A stretch of DNA of 64,000 nucleotides from Sorex araneus (taxonomy: Eukaryota > Chordata > Mammalia > Eulipotyphla > Soricidae). The notes under the pieces are model-generated. The model made no database searches. It was not told where the DNA came from and saw only the letters and a list, made by a program, of their open reading frames with translations. The stretch covers positions 82,261,599-82,325,598 of the forward strand of contig NC_073306.1 in assembly GCF_027595985.1 (NCBI RefSeq), in the 5' to 3' direction. Shown here one piece after another: positions 45,530 through 57,309 of the stretch (within the stretch, counting starts at the first letter, position 1; every line of letters starts with the position of its first letter). The position numbers and the translations under genes were made by a program.

Positions 45530-46560
45530 TATTAACATAAAAAATCCCATTAAAAAATGGGGAGAAGAGATGAACAGAAACTTCCTCAAAGAAGGAAGTT
45601 AGGTGTCCAAATATATGAGAAAATGCTCTGCATCACTGATAAACAGGGAAACTTAAATCAAAACAACCATGAGATACCACCTCATACCAGTGAGACATCA
45701 CAGAGAACAAAAACAACCAATGTTCGTGTGGATATGTGGGGAAAAAGAGCCCTCATTCACTGCTGGTGGGAATGTTAATTAGTTCAACCTTTTTGGAAAA
45801 CAATGTGGATACTCCTCAAAAAACTAAGAATTGAGCTTCCACACGGGCCGGAGCAATAGCACAGTGGGTAGGGCATTTACCTTGCACAAGGCCGACCTAG
45901 GTTTGATCCCCGGCATCCCATATGGTCCCCCCAGCACCGCCAGGAGTAATTCTTGAGTAAAGAGCCAGGAGTAACCCCTGAGCATTACTGGGTTTGACCC
46001 AAAAAGAAAAAAAAAAAACGGAATTGAGCTTCCACATGACCTAGCAATTTCAACTCTGGCATCTATTGCAAGGGTCCAAAACCCTAGCAGAAAAGCCATT
46101 TGCACTTTTATATTCTTTGCAGCACTATTCATGATGGCCAAAATCTAGAAACAACTCAAGAGTTCAAAATGTGGCATATGAACACGATGGAATATTACTC
46201 AGCTATAAGAAAAGATGAAATCATGCCATTTGCTGCTGCGTGACTGGAATTGGAGGGCAGCGTGCTGAGTGAAGTCAGCCAGGAGATCCAGAATGATCTC
46301 ATAGGTGGGATGTAAAGAAGCACAGTAGGGGAATAACAAAAGGCCCAAAGCAACAGAATCTAAGAGCTTGTCTCTAGAACTGAGCCTACTGTATCTGTGA
46401 GCTGGGGGAGGGGCGGGGGAATGAACACTCTGTTAGGACACGTGGCATGGGAATGTGTATTCATGCAATGGGTATGAATGTGTAGGAATATGAAGCATTG
46501 GCACTATTGCACATTTGTAAATCACACTGACTGGAAAAGGGGTAGAGAAAAAAACAAAAA
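45530..46560 (+). mobile_element. Older LINE-1 fragment, end of ORF2, carrying a SINE
   Basis: The reading matches the C-terminal part of mammalian L1 ORF2 at DNA level: the block with aaccatgagataccacctca, the ctgctggtgggaatgttaa segment, ggaatattactcagctataa, and then ataggtgggat. Frames are broken by small indels. It is split by a SINE at 45844-46020. It lies in ABCA4 intron 48, in antisense orientation to the gene. Confidence 0.88.
45844..46020 (+). mobile_element. SINE inserted in an L1, with perfect 16-bp duplication
   Basis: This is a complete SINE: head with A box (tagcacagtgggtaggg), B box (ggtttgatccc), body and A-rich tail. It is flanked by GAATTGAGCTTCCACA at 45828-45843 and 46021-46036. 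The duplication is L1 sequence, so the order of events is clear. Confidence 0.93.
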
Positions 46561-46730
46561 CAAAACAAAAACAATGACCATCACAGACCAGAAAGGATGA
46601 AATCATGCATTTCAGTGGCTGTAATGGGGTAGCATGATATTAAGGCGATGGTGCTTGCTGCTAAAATGTCCTCAGAGAACAATTTCTGTCCTATCATCGT
46701 CCCCCATCCCCCTCCATAACTAAGGGCTTA

Positions 46731-47141
<411 letters not shown>

Positions 47142-48334
47142 TCAAAGACCTTGTGTGTGAAAGAAAAAAATGAAATCAGAAGCAGGCTGGTTCCTGGAGA
47201 GAGCACTTGAGCCTAATTTTGAAAGGTCTGAATATCTGCGGGCGGCAAGGACTGGAGTGCAGGCTCTGATTGTCTGGGGCCCTGGGTTCGATTCCCCAGC
47301 GCCAAATTAAAAATATCAATCAATAGCTCTGTGGCACTGTGGCGCACTGGACTGGGCCAGCTGTTTTCTGCATCCAGCTGTGGAAGGCACCGTGTCCTGC
47401 TCTTTCCCTCTAACTTGCCTGCTGAAGTCAGTGAGGTGGAGTGCCAAATGGAGGTCAGAGTCTGCCCCTGAAGGCCTGGGGATTCAGGGCTTAGTTGCTC
47501 ATGCTAAGGGCTGCCTGGCCCTTTGAGAGTGGTGAGGAGGAGCTAAGACTCGGGAAGGCAGTTTATCCCAAAGAAGCTGCCAGAAGCAGACGGAAGTGTC
47601 AAGCTAAATGCTAACCCGTGTTCCCTCCTCCTTTCACCAATTGAGCTGGTCACTGCCACGTGGATGAATATTCCTCCAGAGAGTGTGTGTGGTCACTGAC
47701 TGGCCTAGATACTTATGTCAGGGTGGACAGTGTTGGTTTAACTTAGTCCAGGGCTTCCCCCACAGCCAAGGATCGTCCTCGCTACCAGAAAATGTCTTTG
47801 CCTATTAGTTCCAGAAAGTTGACAGTCCCTCCATCTGGGAATACTCCCTTCTCATCCACTCTGCCTCATGGGGGAGTGAGGGAGAATGGCATAGAGGATG
47901 TTGTGTGGACATGGAAAGCAGCAGATGAGATCTGGTGACTCTCTGTGCTCAAGTTCCCCTTGATGTCCACACAGCTGAAGTTGTTCAAGAAATCAAGGGC
48001 CAAATGCCCAAATGCAGTGACTCTGCTTGATCTTTCCAAAGCATTTCTCTACCCAGATGCATAAAGGAGGTACCAGGACACAGGCCCCATGTCTGTATCT
48101 CTCCAGAAACTCAGCTGCCCAGCATGGCACGGTGGTAGAGGGCTGTTCCCTATGCTGACTAGTTTGTTGGCACTAGATAGTCTAGACTCTCAGTGAGTGA
48201 TGACTCTCAATCCACTCTCGAGTTATTTATATTCAGAGGGGGCTGAATATAAATATTGCCAAGCCTTGCTCAGGAGACCCTTCCTAGCGATGACCTGGCA
48301 GGCCTGTTATCCAAAACAAGGTCTGAGGATGAGA

Positions 48335-48680
48335 TACTAAGGCCCCCCACTGGTGTTCAGAAGCCTCCAGGGCTGTACACATTGGTGCTTGGGGAATCAT
48401 GTGGTGTTCACAGGGATCAAACCAGGATTAGAAGAATTCAATGCAAGTGACTTAAGTCCTGTACTACATCTTCAGTCCCTGCTCCCAACTTAAAAAGCAT
48501 GGGGAACATAACATTATTATAATAAACTTTTTTTTCTTGGGGGACACACCTGTCGGTGCGCAGGGCCACACCTAGTAGTGCTCAGGGAGCCATATGTGCT
48601 ACTGGGATTTGAACCAGTGTCACTGCTATCGCTGCATGCCAAGCAAGTCCCGTAACCTTTGTACTATCCCTCAGTCCCTA
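48335..48680 (-). mobile_element. Two diverged SINE copies (48335-48480 and 48530-48680), ABCA4 intron 47
   Basis: Reversed bodies (gtgcttggggaatcatgtgg; gggacacacctgtcggtgcg) and degraded heads (acatcttcagtccc; tatccctcagtccc). This intron (47038-49200) otherwise holds unique sequence. Confidence 0.6.
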
Positions 48681-49200
48681 ATAATCTAATTTGAGTGCAT
48701 TGAAAGCTTTGGGACACAAACTATCATTGATACATAATTCACAGCAATTTTCAGTCTATGGGTATAGAATAATCCCACTCAAGGTCTTTGGCATTGCTGC
48801 TTTGTTGTAGGATGCATGGTTATGTCTATAACATGATCTATAACATGACAGAAAGGAAAGCTGATTTCCAGGCTGTTCCGTTTCTTAAATGTCCCTCTGT
48901 TGGCTGTGGATTCTCACTGAAAAGATAGGTACCAGCACTGGTGTGATAATGCGGCCATGGTCAAGATCTCCCCACAGCCCACCAGCTTGGCGTGTGTCCT
49001 GACACGAGTGTGAGTGCTGCTGAGGCCCCAGTCACAGCCCCCAGCCCATTTCCTCTCTCCATCTGCTGTGGAAAATGAGTGACTGGCCCCACCGGTGTCA
49101 GTGGGATGAGGGGCAGCAAGACTCCCCCAGGGGTCTGAAGGAGCACAGGGCTGCTCTGACCACCCCCAGAGGTCACCCAGCTGCCCCAGCATCTCCTTAC

Positions 49201-49293
49201 TTGTACTTGAGGTGCTGAGTGGTGCCCAGACACTGGAAGGTCCCCCTCACCATGATGGCCAGCCGTGTGCACAAAGCCTCGCATTCTTCCATG
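49201..49293 (-). CDS. ABCA4: ABCA4 exon 47
   Basis: The exon is 93 bases. After one base completing Ser it reads [20 protein letters not shown] and [10 protein letters not shown], plus two bases of Lys. The block [14 protein letters not shown] is the invariant post-H-loop segment of ABCA transporters. The acceptor is cctcag and the donor is GTAAGG. Confidence 0.95.
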
Positions 49294-49379
49294 CTGAGGG
49301 CAGGAGAGAGGTGGTGAGTGGCAGGATGGGGGCCTCCCATGGCCCAATGGCTCCATCCCAGCCCCCCGGATGCTCTTGC

Positions 49380-49483
49380 CTGTGGGACGTGAGGACCACA
49401 GCTCTGCCTTCTCTGATGATGTTCATGATGGTGTGCCACAGCATGCGGCGAGCCTGGGGGTCCATGCCCGTGGTGGGCTCATC
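49380..49483 (-). CDS. ABCA4: ABCA4 exon 46 (Walker B end, D-loop and H-loop)
   Basis: The exon is 104 bases, reading [20 protein letters not shown], then [14 protein letters not shown] and two bases of Ser. It holds the catalytic Glu after Walker B, the D-loop (TGMDP) and the switch His of the H-loop (LTSH). The exon length and the reading into exon 47 force the donor to be AG|GCAAGA, a GC donor instead of GT. No GT occurs at this boundary that would keep the frame. Confidence 0.94.
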
Positions 49484-49659
49484 CTGTACAGGGGGCGGGC
49501 TTGGGGTCGTCTTCTCCCAGCCACCACCCCAGTTCTGTGGACTCCCTCCCACAGCTCTGCCCAGTGCAGTTGGGGCACAGTTGCTCCCTGGTTGTTGAGG
49601 CTGGGACTAGGTGCAGGGACTGAAGCAAGAGGTGAAAAGGGGGAGGAAATAACCATCCT

Positions 49660-50065
49660 ACATGGGCCAGAGGTCAACAGAGGTCACAGAGGTCAAAGCA
49701 CTTGCCTTTCACATGGCCCACCCCAGTTCCCTTCTCAGGCCACATAATATCTGGAACACCACCAGGAGTAGCCCCTGAGCACTGTTGGGCATGTCTCCAA
49801 AGTCCCACCCCCCAAAAAGAAAAAAGAAAAACAGTTTGTGCACCTCTAGACCCATTTCAGCCCATATTGGAGCAGATGAAAGCCAACTGGGACAGAGAGA
49901 TAGGACAAAGGAACAGTCTTGCACGTGGCAGACAAGGGTTCGATCCCCAGCATGGCGTAGAGTCTCCAGGTCAATCCCAGGCATCATTCCTGATCACAGA
50001 GCCAGGAACATCCCCTGAGCACAGCTGGGTGTGGTTCCAAATCCCCACCCCCTAAAACCAAAAGG
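49660..50065 (+). mobile_element. Two diverged SINE copies (49660-49820 and 49890-50065), ABCA4 intron 45
   Basis: aggagtagcccctgagcact with an A tail; then gacagagagataggacaaag, gggttcgatccccagcatgg and gagcacagctgggtgtgg. Confidence 0.72.
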
Positions 50066-50499
50066 GTTAGGGGAAAGAACCTACATCCAGGAGATGGAGA
50101 TAAGAGTCTCGGTGATTCTCACAGTTCCCCTCTGACCCACTTTTGGAAACCCTGGACTGCATGAACACGAAGCCTGCCGGCCCACCCAGTTCTGGAAAGA
50201 ATCACGTGATGCTGTGGCACAGGCAGTGCACCTGGCCTGCGGGTGACCCTTGACCTCCTCCAGTGGCAAAATCTGTGAGCAGAGGCTAACATCCCCCAGA
50301 GGTGCCAAGTGCTGGGCCTCAGAAGAGACTCGGTTTCTCTCACCAGTTGGAGACCAACTGCATACAAAGTTGGGGGGAGAGTCAAGACTAAGGGGTCCAC
50401 TGTGTTTTCTCAGTAGTGCACTCCACCTCAGATGCAGCACAAGGTCATACTCATCAGCCCACCTGTGCCCTCTGGCACAGGCTGTGCTGGCACCCTCAC

Positions 50500-50634
50500 C
50501 AGCAGCACCAGTGGCGGACAGCCGACCAGGGCGATGGCTGTGGAGAGCTTCCGCTTGTTACCCCGACTGTAGGTACCGGCCAGGCGATCTGTGTAGAGAG
50601 TCAGCCCCAAAGTCTTGATACACCAGAGTGCAAC
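50500..50634 (-). CDS. ABCA4: ABCA4 exon 45 (signature motif and Walker B strand of NBD2)
   Basis: The exon is 135 bases, phase 0 at both ends. It reads [38 protein letters not shown] and CPPLVLL. The C-loop (ABC signature), which I expect as YSGGNKRKLS, reads [13 protein letters not shown] (Arg) in place of the first Gly, position 2073 by human numbering. The Walker B strand (PPLVLL, with Asp-Glu at the start of exon 46) is intact. Splice sites are normal (ccctag acceptor, GTGAGG donor). Confidence 0.95.
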
Positions 50635-51376
50635 CTAGGGCAGAGGAAGAAACCCCATTTGGGAGAGAATGGCAAGCAGGCTGCATGGCCCTCTCCCACC
50701 TCCCGCAAATAAAGCACTTCTTTAACTTTCTGGCATAATAATAAGACATTTCTGACTCTTTTTAGATGCATGCTGTCCCAAGCCTGGAGTTTGATGTTTA
50801 TCTGAGGTTCATGGTTTCTTTGAAAGGGGAATGGCATTAGAGACAAAAATCTGAGCATAAAGCATTTTCACTGCTACTGAGGTAGTCTTCCTTCTTGGCC
50901 TTGTCAAAGACCTGGTAGACATATACAAACACAGAGATGTATAATACATGTACAAACGTGTGCTATATGCATGCACAGCTATAAGCATGTACAAACACAT
51001 TCGTATGAACATTCCACTGGCTATGGTGCTAGTTGTAATTTCAGCCCAACCCCAGAGGGCTCGTTCTCTTCTTTTTCCCTCTCAATGTTTGCACGTTCTT
51101 CTCTCGCAGTGAGAACTCTGACTTCCAACAACATGAAACGTTTATTCATTACTTAATCCTCTATCATGTCTAAAATTTCAGACTCGCTCTTCCCACGCCC
51201 TTGTAAAAACATACAGACTGTGAAAGTGTAGAATGTGCTTCCAGTTCTTTCCCTCTGGTCACCTGGGCCAGGCTGAGGTCACAGAGTCCAATATCATGTC
51301 CTCTGCCCCGCACACTGCAGTGATTATGACATTTACTTAAAATAAAATTAAATTGTTTTTTTGCTGTTTCAGAAGT

Positions 51377-51403
51377 TGTGTGTGTGTGTGTGTGTGTGTG
51401 TGT
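51377..51403 (+). repeat. (TG)n microsatellite in a SINE tail
   Basis: About 13 units directly followed by a reversed SINE (51404-51565). Confidence 0.93.
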
Positions 51404-51565
51404 TTGAGGGTCACACTTGGCAATGGTCAGGGGTTACTCCTTGGCTCTGCATTCAGAAATTACTCCTAGCAGTGCTACAGGGGACCATATGGGATGCCGG
51501 AGATCAAACGTGGATCAGATGTGTGCAAGATGAACATCCTATCCGCTATAATAGCTCTTCTGCCC
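51404..51565 (-). mobile_element. SINE copy, ABCA4 intron 44
   Basis: gggtcacacttggcaatggt, ggggaccatatgggatgccg and a degraded head. Confidence 0.78.
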
Positions 51566-51825
51566 CAAGAGTTCCTTTTCTCCCTCCTTCTTATTCTTAC
51601 TAGATTGTTGTTTGAATATGTAGAAGATTCACATGCTCCCAAAACTCAAAACTTTGCAAAAGGATCTCCTGAGGGAATTACTATTCCCTGTCCTTTTCCT
51701 GTCTCCCTACTTTCCTCCCATATCTATGGTTTTTAGGATTATCCTTCTTGGGTTTCTATTGTAAAGGTAAGCAGACATATGTGTGCCTTCAAGCCTAAAA
51801 GTTATTATTCTATGTTCTTTCTTTC

Positions 51826-52011
51826 TTTTTTTTTTTTTTTTTTTTTTTGCTTTTTGGGTCACACCTGGGTTACCAGGGGTTACTCCTGGCTCTGCACTCA
51901 GGAATCACCCCTGGCGGCGCTCAGGGGACCATATGGGATGCTGGGATTTGAACCTGGGTCGGCCGCGTGCAAGGCAAACGCCCTACCCGCTGTGCTATCA
52001 CTCCAGCCCCT
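51826..52011 (-). mobile_element. SINE with 13-bp duplication, ABCA4 intron 44
   Basis: Near-consensus with a long T tail. TGTTCTTTCTTTC flanks both ends (about 51813-51825 and 52012-52024). Confidence 0.92.
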
Positions 52012-52567
52012 GTTCTTTCTTTCATACTTTGTTTTTTAATTTCCCAAAATCTTTTGGAAATAACTCCAAGTCAGTTTATTGAGATTTCCGCCCCCTCCTA
52101 TTTTTTTCACATCCACAGATTTTATTATATGTAAAACAAATGTGTCAGCTTAATGTACTATGCCTGAGCATGTAAGCAATTTCCACTATTTTGCAACTAC
52201 AAATGCAATGCTTCTTGACCCTTTCAGAGACCCTCTGCATATGTGTTCTGTTCCCTTGTGCATATGCATTGTTTAGTTGTGGGAGTTTTAGCTTCAGGGT
52301 AAATTCTCAGTGGTGAGGTTGCTGAGTTGAAGCATGCACGGCTTTGTTAGATCTGAAGACAGGGATGTTTGTTTTATTCACTGTTCTGCCCCCATCTTCT
52401 ACTAAGTACACTAGAATAGTAGGCACTCAGTAAGAATTTGTGGAATGACAGAATGCATAGTGCGTCCCAGTTTCCCCATCTCTAACGTCACTTTCACAAA
52501 ACAGACTTCTGGTTTATTGAGTAAACCAGAGCAAACACAGAACAAACTACAACAAACTATCTCTTAC

Positions 52568-52709
52568 GCTCTCAATTTCCTCTGCTGGTACCCCTCGAAG
52601 ACGTGCATAGAGGTAAAGGTGTTCTCGCCCTGTGAGAAGGTCATCGATGGCATCAAACTGAGGACAGTAGCCCATATTTTGACGAACATCAGAAATACTG
52701 GTTAAAATG
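52568..52709 (-). CDS. ABCA4: ABCA4 exon 44 (Q-loop of NBD2)
   Basis: The exon is 142 bases. After one base completing Ser it reads [20 protein letters not shown], then [19 protein letters not shown], and ends VPAEEIES. The Q-loop glutamine in CPQFDA, which couples ATP binding to the membrane domain, is present. The donor is GTAAGA, and the last codon is AGC (Ser), where human has Lys2049. Confidence 0.95.
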
Positions 52710-53043
52710 CTGCAAAAAAGTAGAAGCAATTAGCAAACTTCCTCCATAAAGGGGGTGACAGAGATCTGGAGTGGGCAAGCTCCACTAACAGAATAAGGCA
52801 GTCACCTTATCTCTTCCATTTTGTTCAGAAATAGGAATGGACTTCAAAGCAGAGCCTGTTAGCTAGAAAGTGATTAATTTCAGAAACTTGATGCTTTGAA
52901 TCAAATCCTTCTAAGTTCCCTTGTGCGGAATACATCAAATACCTGTTATTCAAAAGTCAGCTTTGTTTTTTTCTGGATCACTTCAAATGTGAGTTAAAAA
53001 ACAAAGAGAAGACCAGATTGAAGAAAGTAGATAGTGGGTTTTG

Positions 53044-53195
53044 GGGTCAGAGAGATAGGAGCTAAGGTGCTTACCTTGCACATGGCCAATCCCAGTTCAA
53101 TCCCTGACACTAAAAATGGTCTCCAATCACTCCTGGGAGTGACTCCAGAGCACAAAACCAAGAGTGGCCTTTGGGCACTCATGGCTCACGACCCC
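53044..53195 (+). mobile_element. Diverged SINE copy, ABCA4 intron 43
   Basis: ggggtcagagagataggagc, cagttcaatccctgacac and a shortened body. Confidence 0.68.
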
Positions 53196-53449
53196 CCAAT
53201 CTGAATGCGTCTAGTGGTTTTAATTCCTTGGAGGCATTTGGGAGTAGCTAGAGAATATGCCTGCCTCCACACCCAATGGAAATGAATTTCTCCATGTGCA
53301 TTTATTGGTAGAGGCAAAGTCATGGAGGAAATCATTAGATCACTGATGGATCAGTGTCTGACGCAAGATGATGGCAGAAATCTGTTCTGTTCTGAGACTG
53401 GGACTGGGACCAGGACTGCACAAAACACTTCAGGACAGGACAAAACACT

Positions 53450-53620
53450 CATCTTTTTTTTTTTTTTAATTTAATTGAATCACCATGAGATAGTTACAAG
53501 TTTTCATGTTTGAGTTACAATCACAAAAGGATCAAACACCCATCCTTCCACCAGTGCACATACCCCACCACCAATATCCCCGGTATGCCCACCCCCTTTC
53601 CCACCCTCTCCTGCCTCCAT
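53450..53620 (-). mobile_element. ABCA4: LINE-1 3' terminus fragment, ABCA4 intron 43
   Basis: T tract, then attgaatcaccatgagatag and ccaccagtgcacatacccca: the reverse of the young L1 3' end at 34600-34800. It ends within about 20 bases of the exon 43 donor, and is in the sense orientation of ABCA4. Confidence 0.8.
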
Positions 53621-53636
53621 GGCAGACAATACTCAC

Positions 53637-53743
53637 CTTTTGCCAGCTATGGTGGCATCGCCTGAGGTGACCGTAGTATCACCGGTGAGCATCTTGAAGG
53701 TGGTTGTTTTCCCAGCTCCATTCACTCCCAAGAGGCCAAAGCA
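53637..53743 (-). CDS. ABCA4: ABCA4 exon 43 (Walker A of NBD2)
   Basis: The exon is 107 bases, starting [20 protein letters not shown] and ending ATIAGK plus two bases of Ser. The Walker A (P-loop) GVNGAGKTT binds ATP phosphates and is intact, with the lysine at human position 1978 by my count. The acceptor is cctcag and the donor is GTGAGT. An L1 3' end (minus strand) ends a few tens of bases beyond the donor. Confidence 0.96.
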
Positions 53744-53834
53744 CTGAGGGGAAACACACAGAACTGGCCTCGCCCTGGAGCTCAAGGTCTGGAAATCCAG
53801 GCCCTAGGGCTGGTGTGTGGGTTGGAGAGAAGGA

Positions 53835-53990
53835 TTTGATTTTATTTTACTCTTGGACCATACCCAGCAGTGCTCAGGGATGACTCCCAGCAGGGCCCTG
53901 AGGTCCATATGTAGTGCTGGAGATAGAACCTGAGTGGGCCTCATGCAAGGCAAGTGCCTTAACCCATTGTACTCTCTCTCTGGCCCTGGA
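53835..53990 (-). mobile_element. Diverged SINE copy, ABCA4 intron 42
   Basis: gaccatacccagcagtgctc, ggtccatatgtagtgctgga and ctctctctggccc. It lies about 90 bases upstream of the exon 43 acceptor. Weaker remnants follow at 54485-54585 and 54690-54890. Confidence 0.75.
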
Positions 53991-55115
53991 GAAGTATTTC
54001 CAACCTGTATTGCCATTATAGGGGCCATTAGCCCCCTACAGTGCAGGGTAGCAGAAAGAAGTGCTCCCAAATATGGCATGAGAATGCTGAGCTGGAAGCA
54101 ATTGAGAAGCAGCAGGTATGAGAAAAGCTCTCTGCTTTGCCTAAAAGTGGAAGAAACATGTATTAAGTTTGCATCCCACCCCACCACTCTATGAGGGAAG
54201 ACAAAAGCTAATTAATCAGTGGAGAGGAGCCTGGGAACTATCACCAGAGGAATCACAACACACATGTCCAATTTGCCATTCCCTGCCCTTTGTGTCTAAG
54301 TGTTGTCTTTCTGTCGTTGGCCACTGTGGAAGCCGGTGTGGCTCCTGTGTCTTCTCTAAGAACACGTCTCTGCTTCGAGGGCCCACGGGCCCACATTCTA
54401 AGAAGTCTCTGAGTTGTTCATCTCTGATTGCTTCCCAAGAATGTGTGATATACAGGCTTAAAACTTGTTTTTTCCCACAGGAGGAAAAGCTAGTAGAGGG
54501 ATGAAAGTGCTTGCCTCACATGTAGCCTACTCTGGTTCACCACTGCAGATGGCCCCCTGAGCACAGCTGCTTCCCCCAAAGATGAACAATGTTTAGGATC
54601 TCATTAATATTGCTTTTAAATAATTATTTTTAGAAAAAGTCCCTTTCCTTTTGGTTATGAGACTCTGGTGTTCTTGCCCTTGGCTCTGGTACTTACCCAT
54701 GGTCTGTTTCGGAGCTTGTGCACATTTTAGTCCTGGTGTTCCTCTGAGTATCCACACTTTGCTGTGGTACCAGAATCCCCTGCCAGTGCTGCCAGGGTCT
54801 CAGTCACTAGTTGCATGTAAGGTGCTGCCAGGGATCAAAGTCAATGCCAGGTGGTCACTTGGCCAGTGAGTTATCCCCAGACATGTTATGTTAGTTGTAT
54901 GCTGGATGAGAATCTTGCATATATTTTGAGTAAAAGTAATGACCAGATGATTTTTACCTGTTTTCCTTCTGTCATATGACCACAAAAAAAATCTTAAAGT
55001 GTCCTGCATGGCTTGCAGTATCTTTCTATTGACTAGCTGAGTTAGTGGGAAGAAGAAACGCACCCAGACACTGGTTTTCTGAAGCCCTTTCACATATGGT
55101 CTGTGGCATACCCAC

Positions 55116-55178
55116 CTCTCCAGGGCGGACCCCCACACACAGCCTGTCCACTGCTGGGCTGGAGCTGCCAGAATAAAC
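55116..55178 (-). CDS. ABCA4: ABCA4 exon 42 (start of NBD2)
   Basis: The exon is 63 bases and 21 codons, VYSGSSSPAVDRLCVGVRPG plus Glu, phase 0 at both ends. It covers the first beta strands of NBD2, including the A-loop region where an aromatic Tyr can stack on the adenine ring. The acceptor is ttgcag and the donor is GTGGGT. Confidence 0.95.
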
Positions 55179-55523
55179 CTGCAAGATGCAGAGAAATGGG
55201 CTGGGAACTGGCAAGAGCAGCAGGGGAAGAGAGAGCAAAGTGGGTTTAGACCCAATCTACAGGAGGTGGCAGCCTACTCTCCTGGGCCCAGAAAGGACTC
55301 TGAGGCACCGAGAAACCTTGTGCAGGCCTGGTTCTCCCAAGGGAAGGGAGATGACTGAGAGGAATTCAAGTGGAATTGAATGTTCTTGGAAGCCAAACTA
55401 TTATAACATGGGTACAGTTCCACATCTAGTTAGGATCGTTTGCATAGGCAAATTTGGGCATGCCTTTAGTGGGTGCAAAGAGCAACGGGCATTGTATGCT
55501 ATGACCTACTCCTATTCCCTTAC

Positions 55524-55644
55524 CTTGGTCAGTTCATTAAGCCTTAAGAGAGCCGTTTTATTTCCTCCACTATTAATTCTTTGTCTTTCTTCTGCCACAT
55601 CATCGTCTTCATCTAAGATCGGCTCCTTTGTGGGCTCAACCATC
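55524..55644 (-). CDS. ABCA4: ABCA4 exon 41 (linker to NBD2)
   Basis: The exon is 121 bases, reading [20 protein letters not shown] then [20 protein letters not shown]. This is the cytosolic linker with the acidic DEDDDVAEE block that precedes nucleotide-binding domain 2 in ABCA1/ABCA4-type transporters. The donor is GTAAGG and the acceptor follows a CT-rich run. Confidence 0.95.
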
Positions 55645-56313
55645 CTGGAGGGAGGATGGAGTCAGGATAGGGCTGGCGACAGTCTTCTTTGCCTCTTTCC
55701 ATCCCTCACAGCTGGCCCTGCCCATCCCACCACCCTCAAGGCCTGAATCCCTACAGGTACTCCCAGTAGGGATACCCAGCAGAGGGGGCTGCAGGACCCA
55801 GTTTGTCCTGTGTCCCAGGTCTGGTTTCCCTGTGTGATTCTGGCTGTCACTGATGCTCTGTTAACCTGGTCCCCTTAAACCATGAGACCAGGGGAAGAGA
55901 TAAAGGGCTCTACTGAGAGGATAGTGGTGAAAACAAACTACACAGTGGCCGGTTGGGTCAGTCTCAAACCTGGCTGCTGTCACCAGTATTAAACTCTCCA
56001 TGGTCTAACACAAGCACTCTGGAAAGGTGGCAACTGGGAACTAATCTCCTACAGCTTTGAGTCTAGTGTGTCACTCATGTCCCCACTCCCTTACATGGTT
56101 TCTCATCAGCTATAAGCTCAGGCCCCAGATCCTCACTGAGAGTCTGGCGCCCTGCTTCAGGACCAATAGCCTGCCCACCTGCAACCCACTCATCTCACAC
56201 ACTCAACTTCCACTGGCCCTTTGATCCCCCCTGAGCCCCAGCTGGGATGGCTTTTCCAGCACCTGCCTCTGCAGGAATTTCCAGTGTGTCTGCTTCTCTT
56301 CCTCCAGATGTGT

Positions 56314-56314
56314 G

Positions 56315-56372
<58 letters not shown>

Positions 56373-56395
56373 ACACACACATACACTTTCACACA
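56314..56395 (+). repeat. (CT)n and (CA)n compound microsatellite
   Basis: About 13 CT units directly joined to about 16 CA units, at the left border of the large CTTT array. Confidence 0.97.
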
Positions 56396-56407
56396 CATTC
56401 CCTTTTA

Positions 56408-57292
<885 letters not shown>

Positions 57293-57309
57293 ACACATTC
57301 CCTTTTAAA

